Assembly (NCBI RefSeq): GCF_010550245.1
Contig: NZ_JAAGLU010000004.1
Span: forward strand, 1 to 64,000
Reading direction: 5' to 3'
Source of the DNA: Streptomyces sp. SID12501
Lineage (GTDB): Bacteria; Actinomycetota; Actinomycetes; Streptomycetales; Streptomycetaceae
Length of the DNA: 64,000 nucleotides
Position numbers and translations under genes: made by a program
Notes under the pieces: generated by a model
Database searches by the model: none
Told to the model about the DNA's origin: nothing
The model's input: only the letters and a program-made list of their open reading frames with translations
In this document: positions 51,812 through 59,328 of the stretch, piece after piece
Layout: each line of letters opens with the position of its first letter
Position numbering within the stretch: position 1 is the stretch's first letter

Positions 51812-52728
51812 GGTTTTCTCCGCTTCCAGATAAAGGCTGTGTCAGCTCATCGTCTGTACCGATTCCGCTCGGACAAACGTCTTTTCCGTATCTCAGCCCC
51901 GTCAGACCTTGATCGAAATGAGCTGTCCGGCAACACATGGGCCCAACGACCCAGCGCACTGGGCCAGGAGTTGACGTTGTGGTGGCGGCGTACTCGGCCA
52001 CGGGCGCCTGGCCGCCCCGGGAGCGTTCGCGCTCGATGATGGCGCCGACTGTTCATCTGTATGTGGCTGCGGAGGGGACAGTGTCCCCGGGCCTCACCTA
52101 CAGCCCATGGGGAAGATCGTTCGGCTGAAGCCCCATGGAGCCTTTCGCCGCGAGGCGACCGCCCTCCGCACGTCACCACCGCAGCGCCCTGGCTGGTCTC
52201 CCCCGTCCAGCCGGGGCTTTCGCGTTCCCCGGGAGGGCGCCACAGTCGTGAGCACAGGGAGTTCAGGTTCTCCTACCAGCGGGCCCGCTCGGATCTGAAC
52301 GGGCGGTGCTGCGAGGTCTGTTCGGGCCGCCAACGGCCCCCGGCGCAATACGGATCGCCACTCACGGTCACCGGGTGGGTAGGTACACCGGTCCGCGTCC
52401 AGATAGGCCCGCCACCTCTCGGACGACGGCCGCCGTCGTCGTCCACTTTCAGGATCCCGGTGGACGGTGACCTGCTCGCGGGCGCGGCCGGTGGCGAGCA
52501 TCGTGCGGCGTCGCCTGCTGGTGCGCACGCCAACCGTCGTCGCTCTCCATCACACGGCACCTGGAGCAGTGATTGGTGACGGCGCCAACGTCGTTTCCCG
52601 CTCAGTGAGTTGACGGGCCTGGCCATCCACCCGGGTGAGTTGGCGATTCACTTGGGGTCGGAGCGCCTTCCGAGGGTATTGGCATCACGTTCGTGTTCAA
52701 TTTTCTGCGAGAGAGTGGTGCCACAATC
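51812..52728. other. Long intergenic stretch with small palindromes
   Basis: No gene is supported in these roughly 900 bases. Two compact inverted repeats are visible: GAGCG-TTCG-CGCTC at 52021-52034 and GGGGACA-G-TGTCCCC at 52074-52088. Open frames are Arg/Pro/Ser-rich without motifs. The AT-richer bases near 52690-52725 may be the promoter of the next gene. Confidence 0.4.
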
Positions 52729-53145
52729 ATGGCCGACGATGCCTTGTTGTTCGTTCTCCCCGAGCGTCATCCGCGTCTGGGCGCAGCCCTGGCCACCGTC
52801 GGGGAGTTGGAGTGTGCCGAGACCCCTGCGGTGCTGGGATGGCTGAGCGCGCATGGCGTCCCCGCCTCCTCGGAGTGCGTCAGGATCGTCCCCTCTGGGG
52901 CCGAGGTGCTCATCCCCGACGATGCGGAGCGTCTGCCAGTCCCCCTGAGCGAGGAGGAGACGGTGCGGGTGGAGCAGGCCTGCGCGCCCCGCTCCGTGAC
53001 GGACATGGAGTCCGAACTGCTCAGCTTCCGGGACACCACCCAGGACTGGCGGTCCCTGGTCCACCGGGCGCTCACCTCCGGGATTCCCGCACAGCGCATC
53101 GCGCAGCTCACCGGCCTGGACCCGCAGGACATCATCCAGGGTTGA
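52729..53145 (+). CDS. Hypothetical cytoplasmic protein, 138 residues
   Basis: Starting at ATG 52729 (MADDALLFVLPERHPRLGAA), the product is acidic and soluble. A helix-rich C-terminal half, LLSFRDTTQDWRSLVHRALT then IPAQRIAQLTGLDPQDIIQG, looks like a helix-turn-helix (helix, GIPAQRIAQLTGL turn, helix). It may bind DNA, but I recognise no named family. A GTG at 52693 could extend it by 12 residues. It is monocistronic. Confidence 0.65.
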   Translation: MADDALLFVLPERHPRLGAALATVGELECAETPAVLGWLSAHGVPASSECVRIVPSGAEVLIPDDAERLPVPLSEEETVRVEQACAPRSVTDMESELLSFRDTTQDWRSLVHRALTSGIPAQRIAQLTGLDPQDIIQG

Positions 53146-53297
53146 CTGCAGCTGTTGGTTTTGCCTGTGTTTCCTGGGTTCGGCTGTATATCAGGGTCTG
53201 TCGGCGGCCGGGCCGGTACGCGTTGTTCTCACATGGTTGAGCGACAGGTGAACTGATCTGTGGATAGCTCGTGTTGGGCCTCTGTAGCGTCCCGGAA

Positions 53298-53585
53298 ATG
53301 GAACTCCTTCGTCTGTCGGTAGCCGCGCGTCGGGTGGGTCTGCATCCCGACACCCTGCGGGTATGGGCGGATGCGGGCAGGGTTCCCGTGGTGTGGGTGG
53401 GGCGGGAGCGCCGGTTTTCGACGCAGGCGCTCGCGGAGTTGATCGAGGGTGAAAGTCCTGAGGTGCCGACCCGGCGCGAGGCGATGTACGTACGGGCGTC
53501 GGGCCGGACGGGTCAGGAGTCGTCCATGGCCGCGCAGGAGGCGGAGTTGCGGACCCGGGACACGGTCCGCTTCGCCGTTCCCCTG
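53298..53585 (+). mobile_element. IS607-family serine recombinase remnant
   Basis: The frame from ATG 53298 begins MELLRLSVAARRVGLHPDTL, a MerR-like DNA-binding domain, followed by VWADAGRVPVVWVGRERRFS. The first part of the resolvase domain follows (MYVRASGRTGQESSMAAQEA, with the catalytic Ser in VRASG or nearby). That order is diagnostic of IS607 TnpA. Similarity stops near 53585 where the pectinesterase terminator lies. Most of the catalytic domain and any tnpB are absent. Confidence 0.75.
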
Positions 53586-53627
53586 AAGAACCGTCAAGGC
53601 CCGTGCATGAAGATCGTCGTCCGCCAC

Positions 53628-53658
53628 GCGGCGAGTCGGTCCGTGACCGACTCGCCGC
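53628..53658 (-). terminator. Very strong hairpin terminator after the pectinesterase gene
   Basis: GCGGCGAGTCGGTC-CGT-GACCGACTCGCCGC is a 14-bp perfect stem with a three-base loop, eleven bases past the pectinesterase stop on the minus strand. Confidence 0.85.
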
Positions 53659-53669
53659 AGCCGGTTCCC

Positions 53670-54689
53670 CTACTGCACCGGGTTCCAACTGTCATTGCCG
53701 GCCAGGTAGTTCTGGGCGGTGTAGCTCGCGGCCGTCGAGGCGCTGATCTGTGGCCGGTCGCTGGTTCCCTGAGTGACGCCGGAGCCGGTGTTGTTGTACT
53801 CCGAGAACCGGCAGGTCTTCCAGGAGAAGCCGCCCATGTCCTGCCAGGCACCGGCCTGCCGGATGTGGCCGCCGAGCGTGGAGTCCCGGACGAGCACCTG
53901 GCCTGTCGCGTCCGCGGCGCCGCCGGCGTGCCAGCAGCGGCCCAGCGCCACCGTCTGCGAGGCGGCGGTGCTCAGCAGGGTCGACCGGGTGATCAGGATG
54001 CCGTACTTGTTGCTGGTGTTGGTGGCCGCGGCGGTGATGTAGCCGTTGTTGGTACTGGCGCGGTCGAGCGAGCGGATCGTCGAACTGTCGATCACCAGCG
54101 CCCCGTTGCCGTAGATGAAGTCGACGGCACCCTCGATGTAGCTCTTGTAGACGTACTGGCGGACCTGCGAACTGCCGGTGCCGCCCCAGGACAGGAAGGT
54201 GTCCTGGTAGCCGAGCAACCGGACGTTACGGTAGAACTGCCGGTCGCCGCCCGCATACAGAGCCAGGGCCTGACTGTCGTGGGCAGCGTAGGTGTTGGCG
54301 ATCGTGAGGCCCTTGATCGTGGTGTTCGCGGCCATGTTCAGCACGGTGGCACTGCCGGCCGTCCCGGCGGTGGAGGCCGGGGCGCTACCGGTGATCACGA
54401 TGTCGGTCGCGGTGCCCGTGGCACCCTGCAGGGTGATGCCGGACTTGCCCGACGGAATGGACACCTGACCCTGGTAGGTGCCGGCCTTGATCGTGATGAC
54501 GGTTCCCGTGGAGGCGGCCGCGACGGCTGCCTGGACGGTGGTGTAGTTGCCCGAACCATCGGCGGCGACCGTGATCGCGGTGGCGGCCGAGGCATTGTCG
54601 GTGCCGACGGTGACGGCTGCGGCCACGATGACTAAAGCGGCGACGGTCGCGCGGGCGCTCGTGAATCGGCGTCTGGCAAGGAGGGGCAT
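53670..54689 (-). CDS. Secreted pectinesterase (carbohydrate esterase family 8)
   Basis: The 339-residue precursor has a signal peptide (RRRFTSARATVAALVIVAAA, cleaved near ASA) and a right-handed beta-helix. CE8 blocks are visible: AADGSGNYTTVQAAVAA, GYQDTFLSWGG (with an Asp of the catalytic pair), YIEGAVDFIYGNGALV (second Asp) and LGRCWHAGG, where the usual LGRPW has Cys for Pro. It demethylates pectin. ATG 54687-54689 is chosen. It lies 67 bp after the acetylesterase gene on the same strand, forming a pectin side-chain operon, and ends at a strong hairpin. Confidence 0.88.
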   Translation of the reverse strand: MPLLARRRFTSARATVAALVIVAAAVTVGTDNASAATAITVAADGSGNYTTVQAAVAAASTGTVITIKAGTYQGQVSIPSGKSGITLQGATGTATDIVITGSAPASTAGTAGSATVLNMAANTTIKGLTIANTYAAHDSQALALYAGGDRQFYRNVRLLGYQDTFLSWGGTGSSQVRQYVYKSYIEGAVDFIYGNGALVIDSSTIRSLDRASTNNGYITAAATNTSNKYGILITRSTLLSTAASQTVALGRCWHAGGAADATGQVLVRDSTLGGHIRQAGAWQDMGGFSWKTCRFSEYNNTGSGVTQGTSDRPQISASTAASYTAQNYLAGNDSWNPVQ

Positions 54690-54756
54690 GTGGGGCTGCT
54701 TTCTCTTGGCCGCGGCGGGGCGCGGCGGACGGATCACACGGAGGGGTTACGGGTGC

Positions 54757-55617
54757 TCAGTAGGGTGCGGTGGCGGGCCAGACGATCGCGCTGGTGGGGA
54801 TCGCGTCGTCGAGTTTCTGGAAGTCGGCCGCGGGGATGACGGCTCCGCTGCTGAGCGAACGGGCGATCAGCCGGGCAACCTGGATCGCGCCGTACGCCTG
54901 GAAGTGGGTGTTGTCCTCTATGCCGTCCGGGTAGTTGGGGTACACCCCGGCCGGCAGGATCATGAAGTAGTTCTTGGTGCCCACGACTCCCTGCGCGTTC
55001 CACAGCCGCGTGCTGGAGGCGGTCAGGTCGATCAGCGGCACACCTTTGGCCGTGGCGAGTTCGATCATGGCGGCCGGGTACGCGCCATGACTGGCCGTGA
55101 TGACGCCGGCGCTGTTGAAGCGGCGGCGCTCGACCGGCGTGATGAGGACCGGGTTCGCTCCCTTGGCCCGCGCCTTGTCGATGTACTGCGACAGGTACGA
55201 CTTGTACGTCGTCGCCGGGATCGTGTAGCGGGTGGGGTCGTCGGACTTCTCGTCGTTGTGCCCGAACGAGATGAGCAGGTAGTCGCCCTTGGTGATGAGG
55301 CCGAGGATGTGGTCGAGCCGGCCGAGGTCGATGAAACTCTTGGAGCTGGCGCCCGACTTGGCGACGTTCACGACCACCGCGTTGGAGTTGAAGAAGACGG
55401 GGATGGCCTGTCCCCAGCCGGTCCGGGGCGCCTGGCCGGTGGTATAGGTCGACGCGGTCGAGTCGCCGGCGACGTACACGTGCACGGGGGTCGCGGCAGA
55501 CGCGGCGGTCGTGCCGCGGCTCAACAGGATGAGCGGCAGCGCACCCAAGCACACTGCCAGGGCCAACAGCGCGCGCCAGGGTCGCGGAAGAGCATGCCAA
55601 CGAGGTCTACAGCTCAC
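54757..55617 (-). CDS. Secreted rhamnogalacturonan acetylesterase, SGNH hydrolase (CE12-like)
   Basis: The 286-residue precursor has a hydrophobic export segment (LLALAVCLGALPLILLSRG) and an SGNH core. Block I is VYVAGDSTASTYT (catalytic Ser), then GWGQAI, block III ISFGHNDEKS (oxyanion Asn), and block V GIEDNTHFQAYGA (Asp and His). The GDSTA...GHND...DxxHF pattern fits CE12 enzymes that remove acetyl groups from rhamnogalacturonan. The GTG at 55615-55617 has AAAGGAG seven bases upstream. It leads the operon with the pectinesterase. Confidence 0.88.
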   Translation of the reverse strand: MSCRPRWHALPRPWRALLALAVCLGALPLILLSRGTTAASAATPVHVYVAGDSTASTYTTGQAPRTGWGQAIPVFFNSNAVVVNVAKSGASSKSFIDLGRLDHILGLITKGDYLLISFGHNDEKSDDPTRYTIPATTYKSYLSQYIDKARAKGANPVLITPVERRRFNSAGVITASHGAYPAAMIELATAKGVPLIDLTASSTRLWNAQGVVGTKNYFMILPAGVYPNYPDGIEDNTHFQAYGAIQVARLIARSLSSGAVIPAADFQKLDDAIPTSAIVWPATAPY

Positions 55618-55638
55618 GGTCGCACTCCTTTCGACACA

Positions 55639-55652
55639 CCGCCGTACGGCGG
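55639..55652. promoter_or_regulatory. Palindrome in the leader of the acetylesterase-pectinesterase operon
   Basis: CCGCCGTACGGCGG is a perfect 14-bp palindrome beginning 22 bases upstream of the GTG start. It could be an operator or an mRNA hairpin affecting initiation. Very GC-rich palindromes arise more easily by chance here. Confidence 0.35.
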
Positions 55653-56349
55653 AGTCGGGCATCGTTTCGTTCGGTCAATGGGCAGCCCGTCGCGCGAGAT
55701 TGGCACCACCCGGGTATGGAGATCTTCCGCTTCAGGCTCAACCTGACCTCGCGAGCCCGCGCCCCATTCCCTTACCGACCAACACGTAGCCGAGCGCCAC
55801 GGGGTTCGATACCCGGCACATCGTCAACCTGGTGGGCCGGCCCCGCTCGGTGCGCACGACGGGCCGGAGGCCGGACATTCTCCGCGCTGCCTCCTGGAGG
55901 CGGCCATGGGCACCGGTCCGGGACGACTCGGGGGCCGAGGAGGGCTTCAGCGACTACGGGCGGCCGGCACGGCTGCTCGGCGCCGCTCGCACCCTGTGGT
56001 GGAAGACCGGCTCCGCCCTCCTCAGCGGATTCGGGGCCGTCCAGGCCCTGCTCCTGAGGGACCACACCGTCGGCGCAGTGAAACCTCTTCCGCGTCGCCC
56101 CGGCTCCTTCGGCCCGCCCGCCACACTCGTCGCTCAGGCGATGGCCGACGTCGTCACCGTCAGCCCTTCCTCCACGGCAACGGTCCGCCTACCCCCGTAT
56201 CGGCCTCAACGAATGGCTGCAGACCGCGCCGAACAGCCGCGTACTGAGCTAACGGGTTACGGGACTTGCCGCCCGAACAATCTTGGCGCGGGCTGTCTCG
56301 CCTCCGCTGCCGCCGCCGGAGCGGCTCTGGCAGTGGCTCGGGGCAGCGT
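55653..56349. other. Stretch between the pectin operon and the DUF1206 gene
   Basis: No intact gene is supported. One plus-strand frame around 55940-56080 is mildly protein-like (SDYGRPARLLGAARTLWWKT), without a credible start or family. The promoter of the acetylesterase operon should lie near 55660-55750, where the sequence is less GC-rich. Confidence 0.35.
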
Positions 56350-57183
56350 TCACAGTCGGCGCCAGCGGGCCGAGGCGAAGGAGAAGACGCCGAAGAGGAT
56401 CAGGCCGATCGCGACGGCGACCAGGAGCCACGGTCCCGCCGGTGTCTGTGCGAAGCTCCGGAGCGTCGCGTCCACGCCCTTGGCCTCGTCCGGGTCGAAG
56501 CGGACGGCTGCCACCAGGATGAAGACTCCGGCCGCGGCGAACACGACGCCACGCGCCACGCCTCCGCCCACGCCCAGAGCGGTGACGACCTGCTTCGTAC
56601 GACGGCTCATGGTGGCGGTGTCCAGCTGCCGCAGGAAGCTTCGCATGGCCGCCCGGACGGCGAGTACCGCGCCGACGCCGATCAGGAGACAGCCCGCGGC
56701 CCCCACCAGCACCTGGCCGTACGACAGTTCGAGCGCCGACGCCGTCCAGTCCTGCGACTGCTCGTTGCTGCTGGAGCCCTGGCCGCCGCCGGCGGCGTAC
56801 ACCGCCGTGGCCCAGCAGACTGAGGCGTAGAAGACCGCCCGGCCACCGTCGAGGAGTCGCGCACCCACCTTCCGACGGGGCCCCCTGGTCAGCACGGCAC
56901 GGGATCCCCGCCAGAGCGCCATGGATCCGAAGCCGACCGCCAGGGCCCACAGCATCGCTTTCCCGAAGGGCTGTGTCGCGATCTCGTGCAGCGCGCCCTG
57001 CCGGTCCGCCTGGCCGCCGCCGCTCCCGACGGCGATCCGGATGGACAACAGTCCGATCAGTACGTACACGATGCCGCGCGCGACGAAGCCCGCCCGCCCT
57101 GCGGCGGTCAGCGTCTCGCGCTCCGTGGAACGGACCGCGGACTTCGCGGCCCGGCCGCGCCCTTGCGTGTTGGACGACGTCAC
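56350..57183 (-). CDS. DUF1206 membrane protein
   Basis: The 277-residue protein has six hydrophobic segments arranged as three similar pairs, each opening with an AxRGIVYxLIG-like helix: GFVARGIVYVLIGLLSIRIA near residue 35, GRAVFYASVCWATAVYAAGG near 115, and GVARGVVFAAAGVFILVAAV near 205. This triplication is the DUF1206 hallmark; no function is established. The GTG at 57181-57183 has GGAGGG five bases upstream and precedes a basic cytoplasmic tail. It is transcribed away from the DeoR regulator. Confidence 0.85.
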   Translation of the reverse strand: MTSSNTQGRGRAAKSAVRSTERETLTAAGRAGFVARGIVYVLIGLLSIRIAVGSGGGQADRQGALHEIATQPFGKAMLWALAVGFGSMALWRGSRAVLTRGPRRKVGARLLDGGRAVFYASVCWATAVYAAGGGQGSSSNEQSQDWTASALELSYGQVLVGAAGCLLIGVGAVLAVRAAMRSFLRQLDTATMSRRTKQVVTALGVGGGVARGVVFAAAGVFILVAAVRFDPDEAKGVDATLRSFAQTPAGPWLLVAVAIGLILFGVFSFASARWRRL

Positions 57184-57417
57184 GATGCCCTCCCCATGGT
57201 GCGGGCGCTCGAGATGCGCCCACAGCCCCAAGTGCCCCGGGCCGGGAGGTTGATGCGCACACCCGGTGGAAGGGCGTTCGGTGGCTGGAGCCGCTGTTCG
57301 TGGAAGAGCGGAGCTTCAGCTGTTCGGGATGCGGCGGGCCGGCGGTCACGAGTTCCGCAGTCGAGCCGGTCACCCGTGCCAGGTAGGCCGCAAGGCCTGT
57401 GAGACGTGCAGGGTTTT

Positions 57418-57450
57418 GCTTGTTTCGGGACTATAAAAATTCAATCAAGC
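57418..57450. promoter_or_regulatory. Candidate DeoR operator at its own promoter
   Basis: GCTTGTTT-N17-AATCAAGC is an imperfect inverted repeat (7 of 8 pairs) flanking an AT-rich box (TATAAAAAT), ending 61 bases before the DeoR start. The same arms with the same 17-base spacer occur before the GH31 gene at 59221-59253. Confidence 0.6.
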
Positions 57451-57511
57451 GCTGTGGTTTCATGGAAGTGCGCACGTCGTGGCGCACACCGTCGACAGAG
57501 AGTTGTGAGAC

Positions 57512-58300
57512 ATGGCGGCACCGCAGGTCCGGTGGAGCGCGCTGCTGGAGATGCTGACGCGCGACGGGCGGATCGAAGTGGAGGGGGCCGCCGCGGAGTT
57601 GAGGGTCTCGGCCGCGACGATCAGGCGCGACCTCGACGAGCTGGCCCGCCAGCAGATGGTCACCCGCACGCACGGCGGAGCCGCGCTCAACGCGATCGCC
57701 TACGACCTGCCCCTGCGCTACAAGGCCGCGCGCAACGCTCCGGAGAAGGAGCGGATCGCGCACGCTGCCGCAGGGCTGGTGAAGGCCGGTGCCGTGGTGG
57801 GGCTGAACGGCGGCACCACCACCACCGAGGTGGCACGGGCCCTGGCGACCCGCGCCGACCTGGGTTCCGGTGGCTCGGAGACGGCGCTCACCGTGGTGAC
57901 CAACGCGCTGAACATCGCCAACGAGTTGGTCGTGCGGCGGCACGTCAAGCTCGTGGTGACCGGTGGAGTTGCCCGGCCGGCGTCCTACGAGCTGATCGGG
58001 CCGCTGGCCACCGAACTGCTCGCGGAGATCGCACTGGACCAGGTCTTCATAGGGGTCGATGCCATCGACGTGGCCCACGGGGCCACCGCCCACCACGAGG
58101 GCGAGGCGAGCATCAACCGGGCGCTGGCCCGCCGCGCGCAGCAGGTCGTCGCGGTCGCCGACTCCACCAAGCTGAACCGGCGGGCCTTCGCCCGTATCTG
58201 CCCGGTGGAGGACATCGACGTCCTGGTGACCGACAAGGCCGCCTCGGACGAGCTGGCCAAGTCGTTCGCGGCAGCCGGCGTGGAGGTCATCCGCGCCTGA
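57512..58300 (+). CDS. DeoR/GlpR-family sugar regulator
   Basis: The 262-residue protein has an N-terminal DeoR helix-turn-helix: ALLEMLTRDGRIEVEGAAAE then LRVSAATIRRDLDELARQQM, VTRTHGGA. Its sugar-phosphate-sensing domain is of the ribose-5-phosphate isomerase type, with VVGLNGGTTTTEVARAL and QVFIGVDAIDVAHGATAHHE, and VVAVADSTKLNRRAF near the end. AgaR-like members sense amino-sugar or galactose phosphates. An ATG follows GAGAGTTGTGAGAC. Behind it lie relics of an isomerase and an ABC permease. The shared operator suggests it now controls itself and the GH31 gene. Confidence 0.88.
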   Translation: MAAPQVRWSALLEMLTRDGRIEVEGAAAELRVSAATIRRDLDELARQQMVTRTHGGAALNAIAYDLPLRYKAARNAPEKERIAHAAAGLVKAGAVVGLNGGTTTTEVARALATRADLGSGGSETALTVVTNALNIANELVVRRHVKLVVTGGVARPASYELIGPLATELLAEIALDQVFIGVDAIDVAHGATAHHEGEASINRALARRAQQVVAVADSTKLNRRAFARICPVEDIDVLVTDKAASDELAKSFAAAGVEVIRA

Positions 58301-58304
58301 CTTC

Positions 58305-58730
58305 GCAGCCCGCTCCCGACCGGGCATCGCGAGCGGGAGCACGACCCTGGTGAGGGGGCCGATCGGGCCGGTGCCGTCGAGCCGGGCCGCCCGCTCCAGT
58401 TCCTTGGGAATGCTCGCGAGGTACGCGTTGAGGATCCACGCACAGAGCTGGCCGTCTCCCGATGGATGCCGACCAGCAGCGCGGGTCGGCGTGAACATCT
58501 GCGTGACAAGTGCGAGCAACAGGAAAACGCCGGCCCGCGGAAGGATGCCGGGCGGTGCAGTACTCGGCGGGCAGTCCGACGGCCGGGGCGAGCAGCGTCG
58601 ACGCTCCGGCGACGTACAGCAAGCCGGTTCGAGCGCTGTCACCAGCATCTGCGCGTAGGACGCGCGCGAAAGGTCGGCGCCACCAGCCATCCGACGGGGC
58701 GAGCCCTCGGCCGACTCCCGCAGCAGGGGC
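58305..58730 (-). pseudogene. Sugar ABC-transporter permease remnant (MalG-like)
   Basis: On the minus strand, pieces in more than one frame give VFLLLALVTQMFTPT, then NAYLASIPKELERAARLDGT and the closing LTRVVLPLAMPG. The ELERAARLDG...LPLAMPG block is the EAA loop that contacts the ATPase in sugar importers. A frameshift near 58480 and missing ends make it non-functional. It points toward, and nearly meets, the end of the DeoR gene. Confidence 0.6.
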
Positions 58731-58740
58731 ACTCGGCACT

Positions 58741-59040
58741 GGCCGAACCCCTGTCGGCCAAAGTGATCGAGGCCGAGCAGTTCACCTTCCTGGGGCAGGG
58801 CCGGGGGTTCGGGGTCACCCAGGAGGCGGCACTGAAGATGCGTGGGGCGAGACCCGGCAGCCTGGCCGTCCGGCCGGTCTCACCGACGAAATCGCTCGCA
58901 CCGGTGGGCAGTTGGTGGCGCCCAGCCGGCGCTCCCTGGCCGACCTCATCGTGGTGCGCCGGCCGGCTGCCACCGTCGCCTCGGCACATGGCCCCGACCC
59001 GGACAATCCGAGCCATCTGACCCGTTCCGTGATCCTCGCC
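58741..59040 (+). pseudogene. SIS-domain sugar-phosphate isomerase/deaminase remnant (AgaS/GlmS-like)
   Basis: One frame gives VIEAEQFTFLGQGRGFGVTQ then EAALKM, the sugar-phosphate loop of the second SIS domain. After an internal deletion and a frame change, another gives GLTDEIARTGGQLVAPSRRS, LADLIVVRRPAATVA and the ending DPDNPSHLTRSVILA typical of these enzymes. The catalytic middle is missing. It probably was the metabolic partner of the DeoR regulator. Confidence 0.6.
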
Positions 59041-59220
59041 CGAGGAAATTTACCCGTCCGTTACGAACGGTTTCCGGGCTCGTCGACGCCTCTCGGGGGG
59101 ACCCGGGACCGACCGCCACCAGGTACAAGAGCTGCTCCACGAGTACCCCCTTGCCCCTTGAGGGACCACATGTCCCGCCTGTTGACAGGTGGCGGCTGCC
59201 GCAAGAACATGAGCGAAATC

Positions 59221-59253
59221 GCTTGAATCTTGCATCTGCACGCAGAATCAAGC
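59221..59253. promoter_or_regulatory. Candidate DeoR operator upstream of the GH31 gene
   Basis: GCTTGAAT-N17-AATCAAGC (extended arms GCTTGAATCT and AGAATCAAGC, 9 of 10 pairs) ends 75 bases before the GH31 start. It has the same arms and spacer length as the repeat at the DeoR promoter (57418-57450). Confidence 0.6.
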
Positions 59254-59328
59254 AGACCGCATGCCATCGGCACCCAGCTTCACAGCTCCTGAGTCACCGT
59301 CACCGTCCTGTCCGACAGGAGGACACGA

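Noticed and set aside
52074..52088. GGGGACA-G-TGTCCCC palindrome as an operator or terminator
   Set aside because: No gene end or start is close enough, and short GC palindromes are common in such DNA.
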